This document shows, one piece after another, positions 8,475 through 16,489 of a stretch of 58,635 nucleotides of DNA; position 1 is the stretch's first letter, and each line of letters begins with the position of its first letter. The notes beneath the pieces were generated by a model that did not search any database, was not told where the DNA came from, and saw nothing but the letters and a program-made list of their open reading frames with translations. A program made the position numbers and the translations under genes. Where the stretch lies: assembly GCA_030595125.1 (NCBI GenBank), contig JAUVDV010000029.1, forward strand, positions 1 to 58,635, in the 5' to 3' direction. This DNA comes from Deltaproteobacteria bacterium (GTDB lineage Bacteria > Myxococcota_A > Polyangia > JAAYKL01).

Positions 8475-10469
8475 CTAGTAACCGTTTACAATAACAAAAT
8501 CCGACGGATGGGGTGCGGGCACACGGATGAAACCCACCGGATCGTGATCGATGGGTTCCCGCTCGACCGCGCAGGCTTCGTTCTCGCACACCAGGGTCTC
8601 CAGCCAGTGGTACCGCAACACCACGTCCTCGTCGGGTCGCGTGCCCGTTACCTCCAGACGGTTCATGGACGCCTCCACCCTTCCGTCATTCACGGCGAAG
8701 AAACTGACCGGCACCTTTGTCTTGTAAACCCGGTGACGCGGTATCCCCTCATCGTCGTAGGGCGGAATCCCCCCGAGGGGCTCGAGCAGGTCGGTGTTGT
8801 CCTCGAGCTTCTTGGCAGAAGTCATTATCACCCACTTGACCGCGTAGTCCTCTAAATAGATGCGCAGCTCCTCGGTAGGCAGATCGCCCTCCTCGTCCCG
8901 CCGGAAGAGATCCGCCGCTGTGTGCATCAGGTTGCGCTCGTGAAAACCTCCCAATATCTGGGACTTTGTTCTCCAGGCCAGATGCTCGCCGAGCACGTAC
9001 CATTCCACCAGCACCCTGCCCTGTCCGTCGTCGTTCTCGATGAGAAAACGGGTGACGTCGTTCATATCCTGGTAGTGCGGCTCGTGCCGCAAATCCATTT
9101 GCTTGTGGAAACCGGCCCCCGGAAGATTCTTGCCGAACACCTTTTGATCTCCAGTGGGCACGGGCATCACCTCGTGCAGCGGCTTGAGGGAGGGAAGGAA
9201 CCCGGGGAAAAAGTAAAGCACGTCCCTGGCCAGAGCAGGAACCGTGACGAAGAGCATGATCCCCATGACCACGTACGCCAGGCGTGGCAACTTGCGCAGG
9301 CTCTTCGATCGAATAGCTCGCGCCAGGAAGTTCGCGCCGGGGATCACCGTCAGGAATATAGCGGGCAGTATGAAGCGATACGGTTGAACCTGCTTGGTGA
9401 GCCACACATAGCTCCCGAGATATGTAACGGCGAAGGTGGCGCCCAGCGCCACAGCGAAGGGCAAAAATCGATCGTCCCGCTTCTTTTTCCAGAAATACAG
9501 GGTGATGATCGATCCCAGGATACCGATCAGCCGAAACGCCGTACGGTTGCTCAGCACGCCGGAAACCAGCGGATCCGCGCCGATCAACCCAAGGTAGTCC
9601 GTGAGCAGATATCCCACCCCTCCCTGAAAACAGTACCCGGAATCCAGAATGTAGTGCCAGAACCGAAGCGCGACGATCAACCAGTAAGAGTTGGCGGCAA
9701 GGGTGAACGCGGCGATTGCCCAGACCCCCACGTGCCGCCTGATGGATATCTGCCTGAAAGACCGAGCGTACATTGCAAGCATGGGCAGCGCCGCCACCGC
9801 GAAGGTATACGGATGCACGAGGTGGGCTGCCGCGAGCACCACCGCGCAGGCTGCCGCGCGCCAGGCCTTGCCGTCATCCAGAAATCGATACAGCAGTGCA
9901 ATCGGCAGGAGCGACAGGTACCCGGCCATGGCCCAGGAGGTCATCCCTATCCAGGTGCACCACCGGGGAAAACCGTCGAAAAACCAGATGGACATCCCCA
10001 TGGTCATCGCCAGGAGCGCCGCCCATCTGTCGAGCCTGAACAACCTGGCCGAGGCGAACACGACCCAGGGGACCAGGATGTGGGACAGGAGAATGAACAT
10101 GTTGAAAGCCAGCCCCCTGGGAAGCCCCAGCTTCCAGAGCGCGAAGGTCCACAGCTCCCACCCCTTGTTGTCCGCATTGAAAATGATTCCATTGGGGTGC
10201 CCGGCCAGCAACTGATGATCGTACGCCCAGCTCTTGCCCCATCCGTCGAGGGCTTCGGTCACGCGCCAGACCTGCGCGATGTGAGTGTCGAAATCGAGCC
10301 ATGAGATCGGATCGTTACTGAAGATAACCCGGGGTCTCTCGACGTAAAACGTGAGCGCGAGATGCACGATCATCACAATCGCGAAAGCGATCACAAACGC
10401 GAGGCGTTTGGGCCGGGCCTCCCGCTTTGCTTCTTCGCTATGTGGCACGGTTTCCGTTTCGACGCTCAT
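8475..10469 (-). CDS. Large polytopic membrane protein, GT-C glycosyltransferase-like
   Basis: This 664-residue protein has one N-terminal membrane segment, then an extended loop with the acidic motif WLDFDTH, then about ten further hydrophobic segments up to about residue 420, and a soluble C-terminal domain of about 230 residues. Acidic residues just after the first membrane helix and a C-terminal extracytoplasmic domain are the layout of GT-C fold glycosyltransferases that use lipid-linked sugars, and of the related 6-pyruvoyl-tetrahydropterin synthase-related membrane proteins. Substrate unknown. It is transcribed away from the alkaline-phosphatase-type operon at 10568, with which it shares a 98-bp intergenic region, so both may act on envelope glycoconjugates. 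Confidence 0.65.
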   Translation of the reverse strand: MSVETETVPHSEEAKREARPKRLAFVIAFAIVMIVHLALTFYVERPRVIFSNDPISWLDFDTHIAQVWRVTEALDGWGKSWAYDHQLLAGHPNGIIFNADNKGWELWTFALWKLGLPRGLAFNMFILLSHILVPWVVFASARLFRLDRWAALLAMTMGMSIWFFDGFPRWCTWIGMTSWAMAGYLSLLPIALLYRFLDDGKAWRAAACAVVLAAAHLVHPYTFAVAALPMLAMYARSFRQISIRRHVGVWAIAAFTLAANSYWLIVALRFWHYILDSGYCFQGGVGYLLTDYLGLIGADPLVSGVLSNRTAFRLIGILGSIITLYFWKKKRDDRFLPFAVALGATFAVTYLGSYVWLTKQVQPYRFILPAIFLTVIPGANFLARAIRSKSLRKLPRLAYVVMGIMLFVTVPALARDVLYFFPGFLPSLKPLHEVMPVPTGDQKVFGKNLPGAGFHKQMDLRHEPHYQDMNDVTRFLIENDDGQGRVLVEWYVLGEHLAWRTKSQILGGFHERNLMHTAADLFRRDEEGDLPTEELRIYLEDYAVKWVIMTSAKKLEDNTDLLEPLGGIPPYDDEGIPRHRVYKTKVPVSFFAVNDGRVEASMNRLEVTGTRPDEDVVLRYHWLETLVCENEACAVEREPIDHDPVGFIRVPAPHPSDFVIVNGY

Positions 10470-10567
10470 CGCAGGAGAGTATATTGACTAATTGCTCATC
10501 ACACCATAATCCGCACATGCAAAGTCTGAAATTGAGCAGAAACCGGTAAGCTGATACATCTTTCCGG

Positions 10568-11953
10568 GTGTCACACCTCCGAACCATAGCTCTGCTGTCA
10601 ATCTTTGCGGCAGCCGCCCTTTGCGCGTGTTCCGGATCGGACTCTTCTGAACGATCGGCTCCGAAAAAAGTCGACAGCAGGCTCCTCCTGTTCGGAGTGG
10701 ACGGCGCCACGTGGGATCTGATGGATCCGCTCCTGAAAGAGGGACTCCTTCCCAACTTCAAAAAGCTGATCGACCACGGCGTGAGATCTCCTTTAAAGAC
10801 CTACAAACCCACCCTCTCCCCACTCATCTGGACCACCATCGCGACGGGGTTTGCGCCAAAAAAACACGGTATCGAAGGGTTCACCGCAAAGGTCCGGGGC
10901 ACGGACGAAAAGGTGCTGGTCACGAGCAACATGCGCAAGGTCAAGGCCGTGTGGAACATCCTGTCCGAACACGAAAAGACCGTCGGGGTGATCGGCTGGT
11001 GGGCGTCGTACCCCGCCCAGAAGGTGAACGGCTTCGTCATCTCCGATCAGGCCGGCACGCTGCGCAAGGAGAACTACCGCATCGCGCTGGATCTGAAACC
11101 TGCCGCCGACGATGACAAAATCGATCCCAAAACCACCTGGCCCCCTTCCCTGGCCACGGAATTGAAAGATCACCTGAGACTGTCTTCCAAAATCGATGCG
11201 GCGATCATCGATCGTTTTTTCGAGCTTGACGCAAAGCAACGAGAAGAACTCGCGCAAGACGGCATCGTGGACAAGGAAGACATCCTGTCCATTTTCAAGT
11301 TTGCCTACCTCATCGACCGATCGTTCATCGACTCCGGCCTGGTTGCCCTGGAAAAACACAAACCCGATTTCGGGGCGCTCTACCTGAACGGTCTCGACGC
11401 TGCCGAACATCATTTCTGGAAGTACTTCGAGCCGGGCGAATTTGAAAACGTCCGCGAGGAGGATATCGCCAGATACGAAAAGGTCATTCGCCGATACTAC
11501 GTTTACATGGATGAAATTCTCGGACGCTTGATGAAGCTTTATCCTCTGGAATCATCGACGATCATGGTGGTCTCGGACCACGGCCACGAGGCGAACGCAA
11601 ACTACGATCCGTCATCATCCAACCATTACAACCGCATCTGTTCGGGGGGACATGAGGAAGCCCCCGACGGCGTCTTCATTATGGGCGGCGTCCTCGCCGG
11701 CCGAGGCAAGATCCCCGCGCCAAATGTGTTCGACGTAACGCCGACGATTCTCACGCTGATGGGAACTCCCGTGGGACGGGACATGCCCGGAAAGACCGTC
11801 ATGGAGTCCATCGATCGAAAATTCCTGGGGTCCCATCCCCCGACGAAGGTCAATACCCACGGGCCGAACCCGTTCTTCTCGCAAGCGCCCGTCCCTTCCG
11901 CAATGAACGACGCACTCAAGGAGAAACTCAGAGGGCTTGGCTATATCGAGTGA
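10568..11953 (+). CDS. Alkaline-phosphatase-superfamily phosphodiesterase lipoprotein
   Basis: The start is GTG at 10568, followed by a lipoprotein signal peptide (lipobox LCAC). The domain begins with LLLFGVDGATWDLMDP, the metal-binding Asp motif of type I phosphodiesterase/nucleotide pyrophosphatases (COG3379-like). The segment TLSPLIWTTIATG supplies the expected Thr nucleophile, and VVSDHGHEAN supplies the paired metal ligands Asp-His near residue 340. A His metal ligand is also present in GGHEEAPDG. It probably hydrolyses a phosphodiester or phosphonate outside the cytoplasm. No SD sequence is visible, but TGATACATC lies 7 nt upstream, compatible with a leaderless transcript. It is followed after 19 bp by a coiled-coil membrane protein gene. 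Confidence 0.85.
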   Translation: MSHLRTIALLSIFAAAALCACSGSDSSERSAPKKVDSRLLLFGVDGATWDLMDPLLKEGLLPNFKKLIDHGVRSPLKTYKPTLSPLIWTTIATGFAPKKHGIEGFTAKVRGTDEKVLVTSNMRKVKAVWNILSEHEKTVGVIGWWASYPAQKVNGFVISDQAGTLRKENYRIALDLKPAADDDKIDPKTTWPPSLATELKDHLRLSSKIDAAIIDRFFELDAKQREELAQDGIVDKEDILSIFKFAYLIDRSFIDSGLVALEKHKPDFGALYLNGLDAAEHHFWKYFEPGEFENVREEDIARYEKVIRRYYVYMDEILGRLMKLYPLESSTIMVVSDHGHEANANYDPSSSNHYNRICSGGHEEAPDGVFIMGGVLAGRGKIPAPNVFDVTPTILTLMGTPVGRDMPGKTVMESIDRKFLGSHPPTKVNTHGPNPFFSQAPVPSAMNDALKEKLRGLGYIE

Positions 11954-11972
11954 AGCTCATAGGATTACGCTC

Positions 11973-12791
11973 ATGAACACTACCGCATGGAAAAAGATCG
12001 AGACCGTCCTCCTGGTGCTGCTGCTCATCACCACCGCCGGACTCGGCATCTATCTTGTAACAGCCGTCGGTCAGATCCGGAGCCGGCTCGGCCGGCTGGA
12101 AGACGAGGTCTTGGATCTGGCACACCCTGACGGCGCCACAAGATCCGCTGCAACGAGAATGAAGAAGATGTCGGCCGACATGGCCGACCTCACGGACCGG
12201 TTAGAGGCGCTGGATGACCGCATCGGCGCGATCCTTCTCAAGGCGCGGGCAAACTCCAAACGCCTGGACAGCCTGGAGGCGGGAGATCTATCCGACCTGG
12301 GACTGGGTGCGCTCATCGACAGGAAACTGCAAGGGGGAGCGCAGGGCGCGGGTCCGTTGGGATCTTTCGCGGGCCGCGACATAGATTCGATCGGCGACAA
12401 GATCCAGCTCACCGATCTGCAGCGGCGTCGCGTCGCCAACTTGATGGACAAGGCAAAAGAGGATGTCATGGACGTGCTCACGGCAGCTCGACAGGAGGAT
12501 CCCGAGCTGGTCGAGTACATCGGAAACGTCATGCGCTCGGGCGAGGACATAAAGAGTGTCGCCAACCAGCTCCTCCCCAAACTCTTTAACAACAACGTAC
12601 CGGGCACCGACGAGAGCTACTTCTCCGCCCTTCTGGATATTCGCCATAACGCCACCGCAGACTTCGGAAACATCCTGTCTGCCGATCAGCTGAACGCTTT
12701 TGGCAAACTGGAAATAGACATATTCGGCATCGGCACGGGCTACTCGCCGTTCAAGAAAGAAGGAGAAAAACTGGCGACGGAGAACCAGTGA
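11973..12791 (+). CDS. Membrane-anchored coiled-coil protein
   Basis: ATG at 11973 is chosen because AGGA lies 8 nt upstream and a membrane helix (VLLVLLLITTAGLGIYLV) follows directly. An in-frame extension up to 11937 would overlap the previous gene without an SD. After the single helix, residues 30-100 show heptad spacing (RSRLGRLEDEVLDL and MADLTDRLEALDDR), so a coiled coil outside the membrane is likely. The C-terminal half is helical (DLQRRRVANLMDKAKED) and recalls Spy/periplasmic-stress helices, but no family is certain. The stop overlaps the GTG of the next gene, so the three genes 10568-14182 form one operon. Confidence 0.65.
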   Translation: MNTTAWKKIETVLLVLLLITTAGLGIYLVTAVGQIRSRLGRLEDEVLDLAHPDGATRSAATRMKKMSADMADLTDRLEALDDRIGAILLKARANSKRLDSLEAGDLSDLGLGALIDRKLQGGAQGAGPLGSFAGRDIDSIGDKIQLTDLQRRRVANLMDKAKEDVMDVLTAARQEDPELVEYIGNVMRSGEDIKSVANQLLPKLFNNNVPGTDESYFSALLDIRHNATADFGNILSADQLNAFGKLEIDIFGIGTGYSPFKKEGEKLATENQ

Positions 12792-14182
12792 CCCGCAGGT
12801 CCACCACACCCCGAATCGGCATCGCGTTCACCGGCGTCGTCCTGCTCGGGCTGGTCGCCGCGGGGATAGCGTACAAGCTGACGGGCGATCCCTATTCGAC
12901 ACAGCCCGATGTGGTTTTCATAGTCATGGACATGGTTCGCTCTGATCGTCTGTCCATGTGCGGCCACAACCGCCCCACGTCACCGGTGCTCGATGCCCTC
13001 GCTGAAAAACCGGGCGTCCTGGCAACCTGCAACGCTTACTCGCCAGGCACATGGACCCTCCCGAGCCACGCCAGCTACTTCACTGGCGAGGAGGTGCCGG
13101 TCCACGGCGCAGACTGCATTCTCAAACCCGACGGAGTGGACTCGGTCTCCCTGTGGGGCGATCCGGTTCGCCCCCTGACCGGGAACATTCCAACTCTTGC
13201 GCAGAGAATGCGCGACCGGGGATACAGGACCGTGATGGTATCCGGCAACCCGGTGGTTTCGCGATGGGCGGCCACCGGCCTGGATCGCGGTTTTCAGGTA
13301 CTTCGCGAATCCAGACAGTTCGGAGATCTCTACGGAGACGACCTCGTGGCCGCGCTGAAGAGCGCGCTTTTAGAAGTAACCGACGATGCCCCTCTCTTCC
13401 TGTTCATCAACATCGCCGACGTTCACCATCCCTGGCTACCCGTCCCGAATGATCTCGAATGGGTACAACCGCGCCCGTTCCTGGACAACCGACCCAGAAT
13501 TCCCGACAACCCCTATCCGCGATTTTTCAGGGACGAGATGACCGATGAGGAGAAGAAGAACTTCCTGGCTCACGCAAACGATTCTTATGACTACGCTGTG
13601 TGGAGAGCGGACAACACCCTGGGTCGGGTGCTCGAAATACTGAAGAAGCGCGGCACGACAAGGAGGCCGCATCGCCTGATCGTCACCAGCGATCACGGTG
13701 AGTTCCTCGGCGAGCACGATCTCCTCTCCCACGGGATTTTTGTATACGAGCCCGACACCCGCGTGCCTCTGGTTTTCGCGTCTTCGACTCCCTCCTCTTC
13801 CTTCAAAACCTCCAGACCCATGACTGCGCTAGCGTCTTACGATCTGGCCCTCGATGGTGCGCTCAGAGACATCCCCCGCCCCGTACGCGCTGCGGGATAT
13901 CCGGACGGCCTCCTGAGCAAGCTGTTCGGTGACAAACTCACGGCCACGACCGCTGCTCAATGGAACGGCGACGAGAAGTTGTTTTACTTGAACGGAGAGT
14001 ACTCCGTCTTCAATCTGAAAACGGACCCGGGCGAACTCGCCCCCCGCCCCATGCCCAATAGTCACCCCCTGAAAAAACGCTTCGAAGGCTTCGTAAAGCA
14101 AATCATGAAGACCTCTCGTCGAAAGACCGAACCGTCAAAAGAGATGATCGAAGCACTGCGCGCGCTGGGCTACGTGGAGTAA
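12788..14182 (+). CDS. Membrane-anchored sulfatase-like hydrolase (Thr at nucleophile position)
   Basis: GTG at 12788 overlaps the preceding stop (GTGA). One N-terminal membrane helix precedes the domain. VVFIVMDMVRSDRLS is the first metal-binding block; TLPSHASYFTG aligns with the sulfatase signature C-x-P-S-R but has Thr in place of the Cys or Ser that is converted to formylglycine, and His in place of Arg. Later, VTSDHGEFLGEHDLLSHG supplies the conserved Asp-His metal site and the downstream His. Thr at this position is usual in phosphoethanolamine or phosphoglycerol transferase-like members, so transfer or hydrolysis of a phospho-group is more likely than sulfate ester cleavage. Its operon partner is another alkaline-phosphatase-fold enzyme. 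Confidence 0.8.
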   Translation: MTRRSTTPRIGIAFTGVVLLGLVAAGIAYKLTGDPYSTQPDVVFIVMDMVRSDRLSMCGHNRPTSPVLDALAEKPGVLATCNAYSPGTWTLPSHASYFTGEEVPVHGADCILKPDGVDSVSLWGDPVRPLTGNIPTLAQRMRDRGYRTVMVSGNPVVSRWAATGLDRGFQVLRESRQFGDLYGDDLVAALKSALLEVTDDAPLFLFINIADVHHPWLPVPNDLEWVQPRPFLDNRPRIPDNPYPRFFRDEMTDEEKKNFLAHANDSYDYAVWRADNTLGRVLEILKKRGTTRRPHRLIVTSDHGEFLGEHDLLSHGIFVYEPDTRVPLVFASSTPSSSFKTSRPMTALASYDLALDGALRDIPRPVRAAGYPDGLLSKLFGDKLTATTAAQWNGDEKLFYLNGEYSVFNLKTDPGELAPRPMPNSHPLKKRFEGFVKQIMKTSRRKTEPSKEMIEALRALGYVE

Positions 14183-14212
14183 CCGGACGCCCCATACTCT
14201 CGTAATGTTTTT

Positions 14213-15199
14213 TTACGGACAGCCCGCTGGAACCGGCGTGCAGGAGTCGTCGAGATTGGATTCGACATGTATCGACGTGGGAGTGCTGGTGAGCTGGTCC
14301 AGAACGTCGCACACCTCGCAGTCGGGAAGAACGTCGTTGCCGTATATATGAAAGTCTTCACTCACCGAAGTAAGAGCGACAAGCCCGTCCAGGTCGGTGA
14401 GGGCATCGTTGAAGCGGATCTCCAAGTCCCAACCCACCGAGTTGATGTTGCTAAGGCCGTCAAGGTTGGTGAGGGCGGCGTTGCCTTCGATGTGCAAGGT
14501 CTGGCCCACAGAGGTGATGCCGCTCAGCCCGTCCAGGTTTGTAAGGGCGTCGTTAAAGGAGATTTCCAAGCCCTCACCCAGCGAGGTGAAAGCGCTCAGC
14601 CCGTCCAGATTTGTGAGCACGTCGTTCCATGTGATGCTCAACCACCCGACCACCGAGGTGAGTGCGCTCAAGCCGTCCAGGCTGGCGAGGGCGTTGTTAA
14701 CGCCGATTGTCACAACCCCGCCCACAGAGGAGAGGGCGCTTAGACCGTCCAGATTGACTAGGGCGGGGTTGCCAATAATGCCCAAAGACCAGCCTAGCGA
14801 GTTGAGAGCGCCAAGGCCGTCCAGGTTGGTGAGGGCGGCGTTTTCCACGATCATCAAGTTCCCGCCCACAGAGGTGAGGCAAACCAACTCACTCAGGTCA
14901 ATGCACGAAGGGCACTCGATTCTAAGCTCTCCAGAGATCGAGGTGTATCCCGCGAGGGCTGCAACTTGCGCCTGTGTTGTGATGATAAGATCGCCGCTGT
15001 ACACTCCTAGATTACAATCGGCATCGGTATCCGTGTCGGTATCCGTATCCGTGTCTGTATCCGAGTCGGTATCGGTGTCGGTATCGGTGTCGGTATCGGT
15101 GTCGCCACCGTCGGTCCCACCGTCACTGTTCGACGAACCGTTCGAGCACCCGCCGAAAACCAGCAAAGTCGCCAGCGCTATCAAAAACAAGGATCGCAT
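14213..15199 (-). CDS. LRR (receptor-L-like) lipoprotein with Asp-Thr linker
   Basis: A signal peptide with lipobox FGGC is followed by a DT/DS linker at about residues 28-60. A capped repeat domain then contains seven copies of a unit of about 24-25 residues of the form ALTNLDGLSALTSVGG, each followed by an inward strand. This resembles receptor L-type leucine-rich repeats. The cap segments (LAGYTSISGELRIECPSC and LPDCEVCDVLDQL) are almost the same as in the protein at 43569-44582, so these are paralogues. It probably mediates binding outside the cell. The ATG is preceded by GGCGGGGG and by the shared promoter/leader cassette. Confidence 0.85.
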   Translation of the reverse strand: MRSLFLIALATLLVFGGCSNGSSNSDGGTDGGDTDTDTDTDTDTDSDTDTDTDTDTDTDADCNLGVYSGDLIITTQAQVAALAGYTSISGELRIECPSCIDLSELVCLTSVGGNLMIVENAALTNLDGLGALNSLGWSLGIIGNPALVNLDGLSALSSVGGVVTIGVNNALASLDGLSALTSVVGWLSITWNDVLTNLDGLSAFTSLGEGLEISFNDALTNLDGLSGITSVGQTLHIEGNAALTNLDGLSNINSVGWDLEIRFNDALTDLDGLVALTSVSEDFHIYGNDVLPDCEVCDVLDQLTSTPTSIHVESNLDDSCTPVPAGCP

Positions 15200-15237
15200 T
15201 CCCCCGCCTTTCGTTTTGCACGTAGGAGTATTCTATA
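15200..15237 (-). promoter_or_regulatory. Conserved promoter/leader cassette, copy 1
   Basis: On the minus strand a TAGAAT -10 box (15235-15230) is followed 31 nt later by the ATG. The leader carries ACGTGCAAAACGAAAGGC and GGGGGA as the SD. The same arrangement occurs at 42964, 43533 and 54984. Confidence 0.6.
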
Positions 15238-15253
15238 ATGCTACGTGGAATAA

Positions 15254-16324
15254 TCACTCACAATAGACGACGCCCTCGGTTCCCACCGCGAACACTTCGC
15301 CGGTCTGCGCCACCCAGACATCGTTGAGCGGAAAGTCGAACGGGCCGGTCACTTTGGACCATGAAGAACCGTTGTAGTGGAGAACCACGCCACCGGATCC
15401 TTCTTTGCCCACGGCGAAGATGTCCGACGACGACCGCCCTCCGATGCCGGTCAAGGTGACATTTGCGCCATCAGAGCCAAGTGAAACCTCGCTCCACCCT
15501 CCGGCATCCTTGTGGAACATGGACGCATCGGCCCCCATGACCATGCTACCTACCGCGTGGATATCCGTGGAAGAGCTGCCCCATATCGCCTCCAGTGAGG
15601 AGAGCATCGCCAGTGTCGTCGCCTCGGAAGACCAGCCCGATCCGTTGTAGTGGAGGATCGCACCACTCCCCACCACATAGACGTTGCTGCCAGAGGTGCC
15701 CCACACATCGGCCGGGAGGGTGGTCGTTACCGGGATCCCCGACATCTCCGTCCACCCCGAACCGTCGTAGTGCGCGACCATCGGTGACAGAAGACCCCCC
15801 ACTGCGAAAACGTCGTCGCTCGACACGCCCCACACTCCGTTGAGGAAATCGGCAATGCCGATGACTGTTTGGGTCCAGTCCAACCCGTTGTAGCGGAGGA
15901 CGAGGTCAAGCTCTCCGACGATGAACACGTCTGTGGCGCCGGTCCCCCAAACTCCGCGAAGCCCCACCGCCCCGATCCCCGGATTCAGCGCGTTCCATGA
16001 GCCATCGTGGTAGTGGAACACCGTGGTTTCCACCAGAGTGTCGCCGCCCACCATGAACACATCGTTCGCGGACGCCCCCCATACAGACGAAAGGGAAGCC
16101 GAGGTGTGTACATTCCACGCGCAGGGAAAATCGGTGTCCGTATCGGTGTCTGTGTCTGTATCTGTGTCTGTGTCGGCATCTGTGTCGGCATCTGTATCCG
16201 TATCAGTATCGGTGTCCGTGCCCGTATCGCCCACCCATCCCAGGGGTACCACCCTGTCGCAGCCCACCGCACAACAGGAGGCAACTATAACGGCGAGAAC
16301 AGTTGTAGGAATTGCACGTGTCAT
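15254..16324 (-). CDS. Seven-blade beta-propeller lipoprotein with Asp-Thr linker
   Basis: ATG at 16324 starts a good signal peptide (MTRAIPTTVLAVIVASC, lipobox AVGC); an in-frame GTG 33 nt upstream would add a polar extension and has no SD. After a (DT)n/(DADT) linker, seven repeats of the form VWGASANDVFMVG alternate with strands such as HYDGSGWTEM. Seven such units fit a closed seven-blade propeller. Similar Myxococcota proteins are annotated only as lipoproteins. No catalytic residues are visible; a binding role is more likely. TACAAT lies 6 nt before the ATG, so the mRNA may be leaderless. Confidence 0.8.
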   Translation of the reverse strand: MTRAIPTTVLAVIVASCCAVGCDRVVPLGWVGDTGTDTDTDTDTDADTDADTDTDTDTDTDTDTDFPCAWNVHTSASLSSVWGASANDVFMVGGDTLVETTVFHYHDGSWNALNPGIGAVGLRGVWGTGATDVFIVGELDLVLRYNGLDWTQTVIGIADFLNGVWGVSSDDVFAVGGLLSPMVAHYDGSGWTEMSGIPVTTTLPADVWGTSGSNVYVVGSGAILHYNGSGWSSEATTLAMLSSLEAIWGSSSTDIHAVGSMVMGADASMFHKDAGGWSEVSLGSDGANVTLTGIGGRSSSDIFAVGKEGSGGVVLHYNGSSWSKVTGPFDFPLNDVWVAQTGEVFAVGTEGVVYCE

Positions 16325-16489
16325 GAAAATATTGTATCGGCTCGACCAGTTACTCACAATAACAACGAGCCTCTCATGATTTGGGGGGGTATTAATGTAT
16401 TTAGAACGCTACTTTCATAAAAAAAGATTCCCCAAAAGGACTTTACGAGTATACAATTTTATCAAACAATTCCAATCCAATCAAAGCGA

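Noticed and set aside
12788-14182. True sulfatase assignment
   Set aside because: The residue that must become formylglycine is Thr, and the following Arg is His, so sulfate ester hydrolysis is unlikely.
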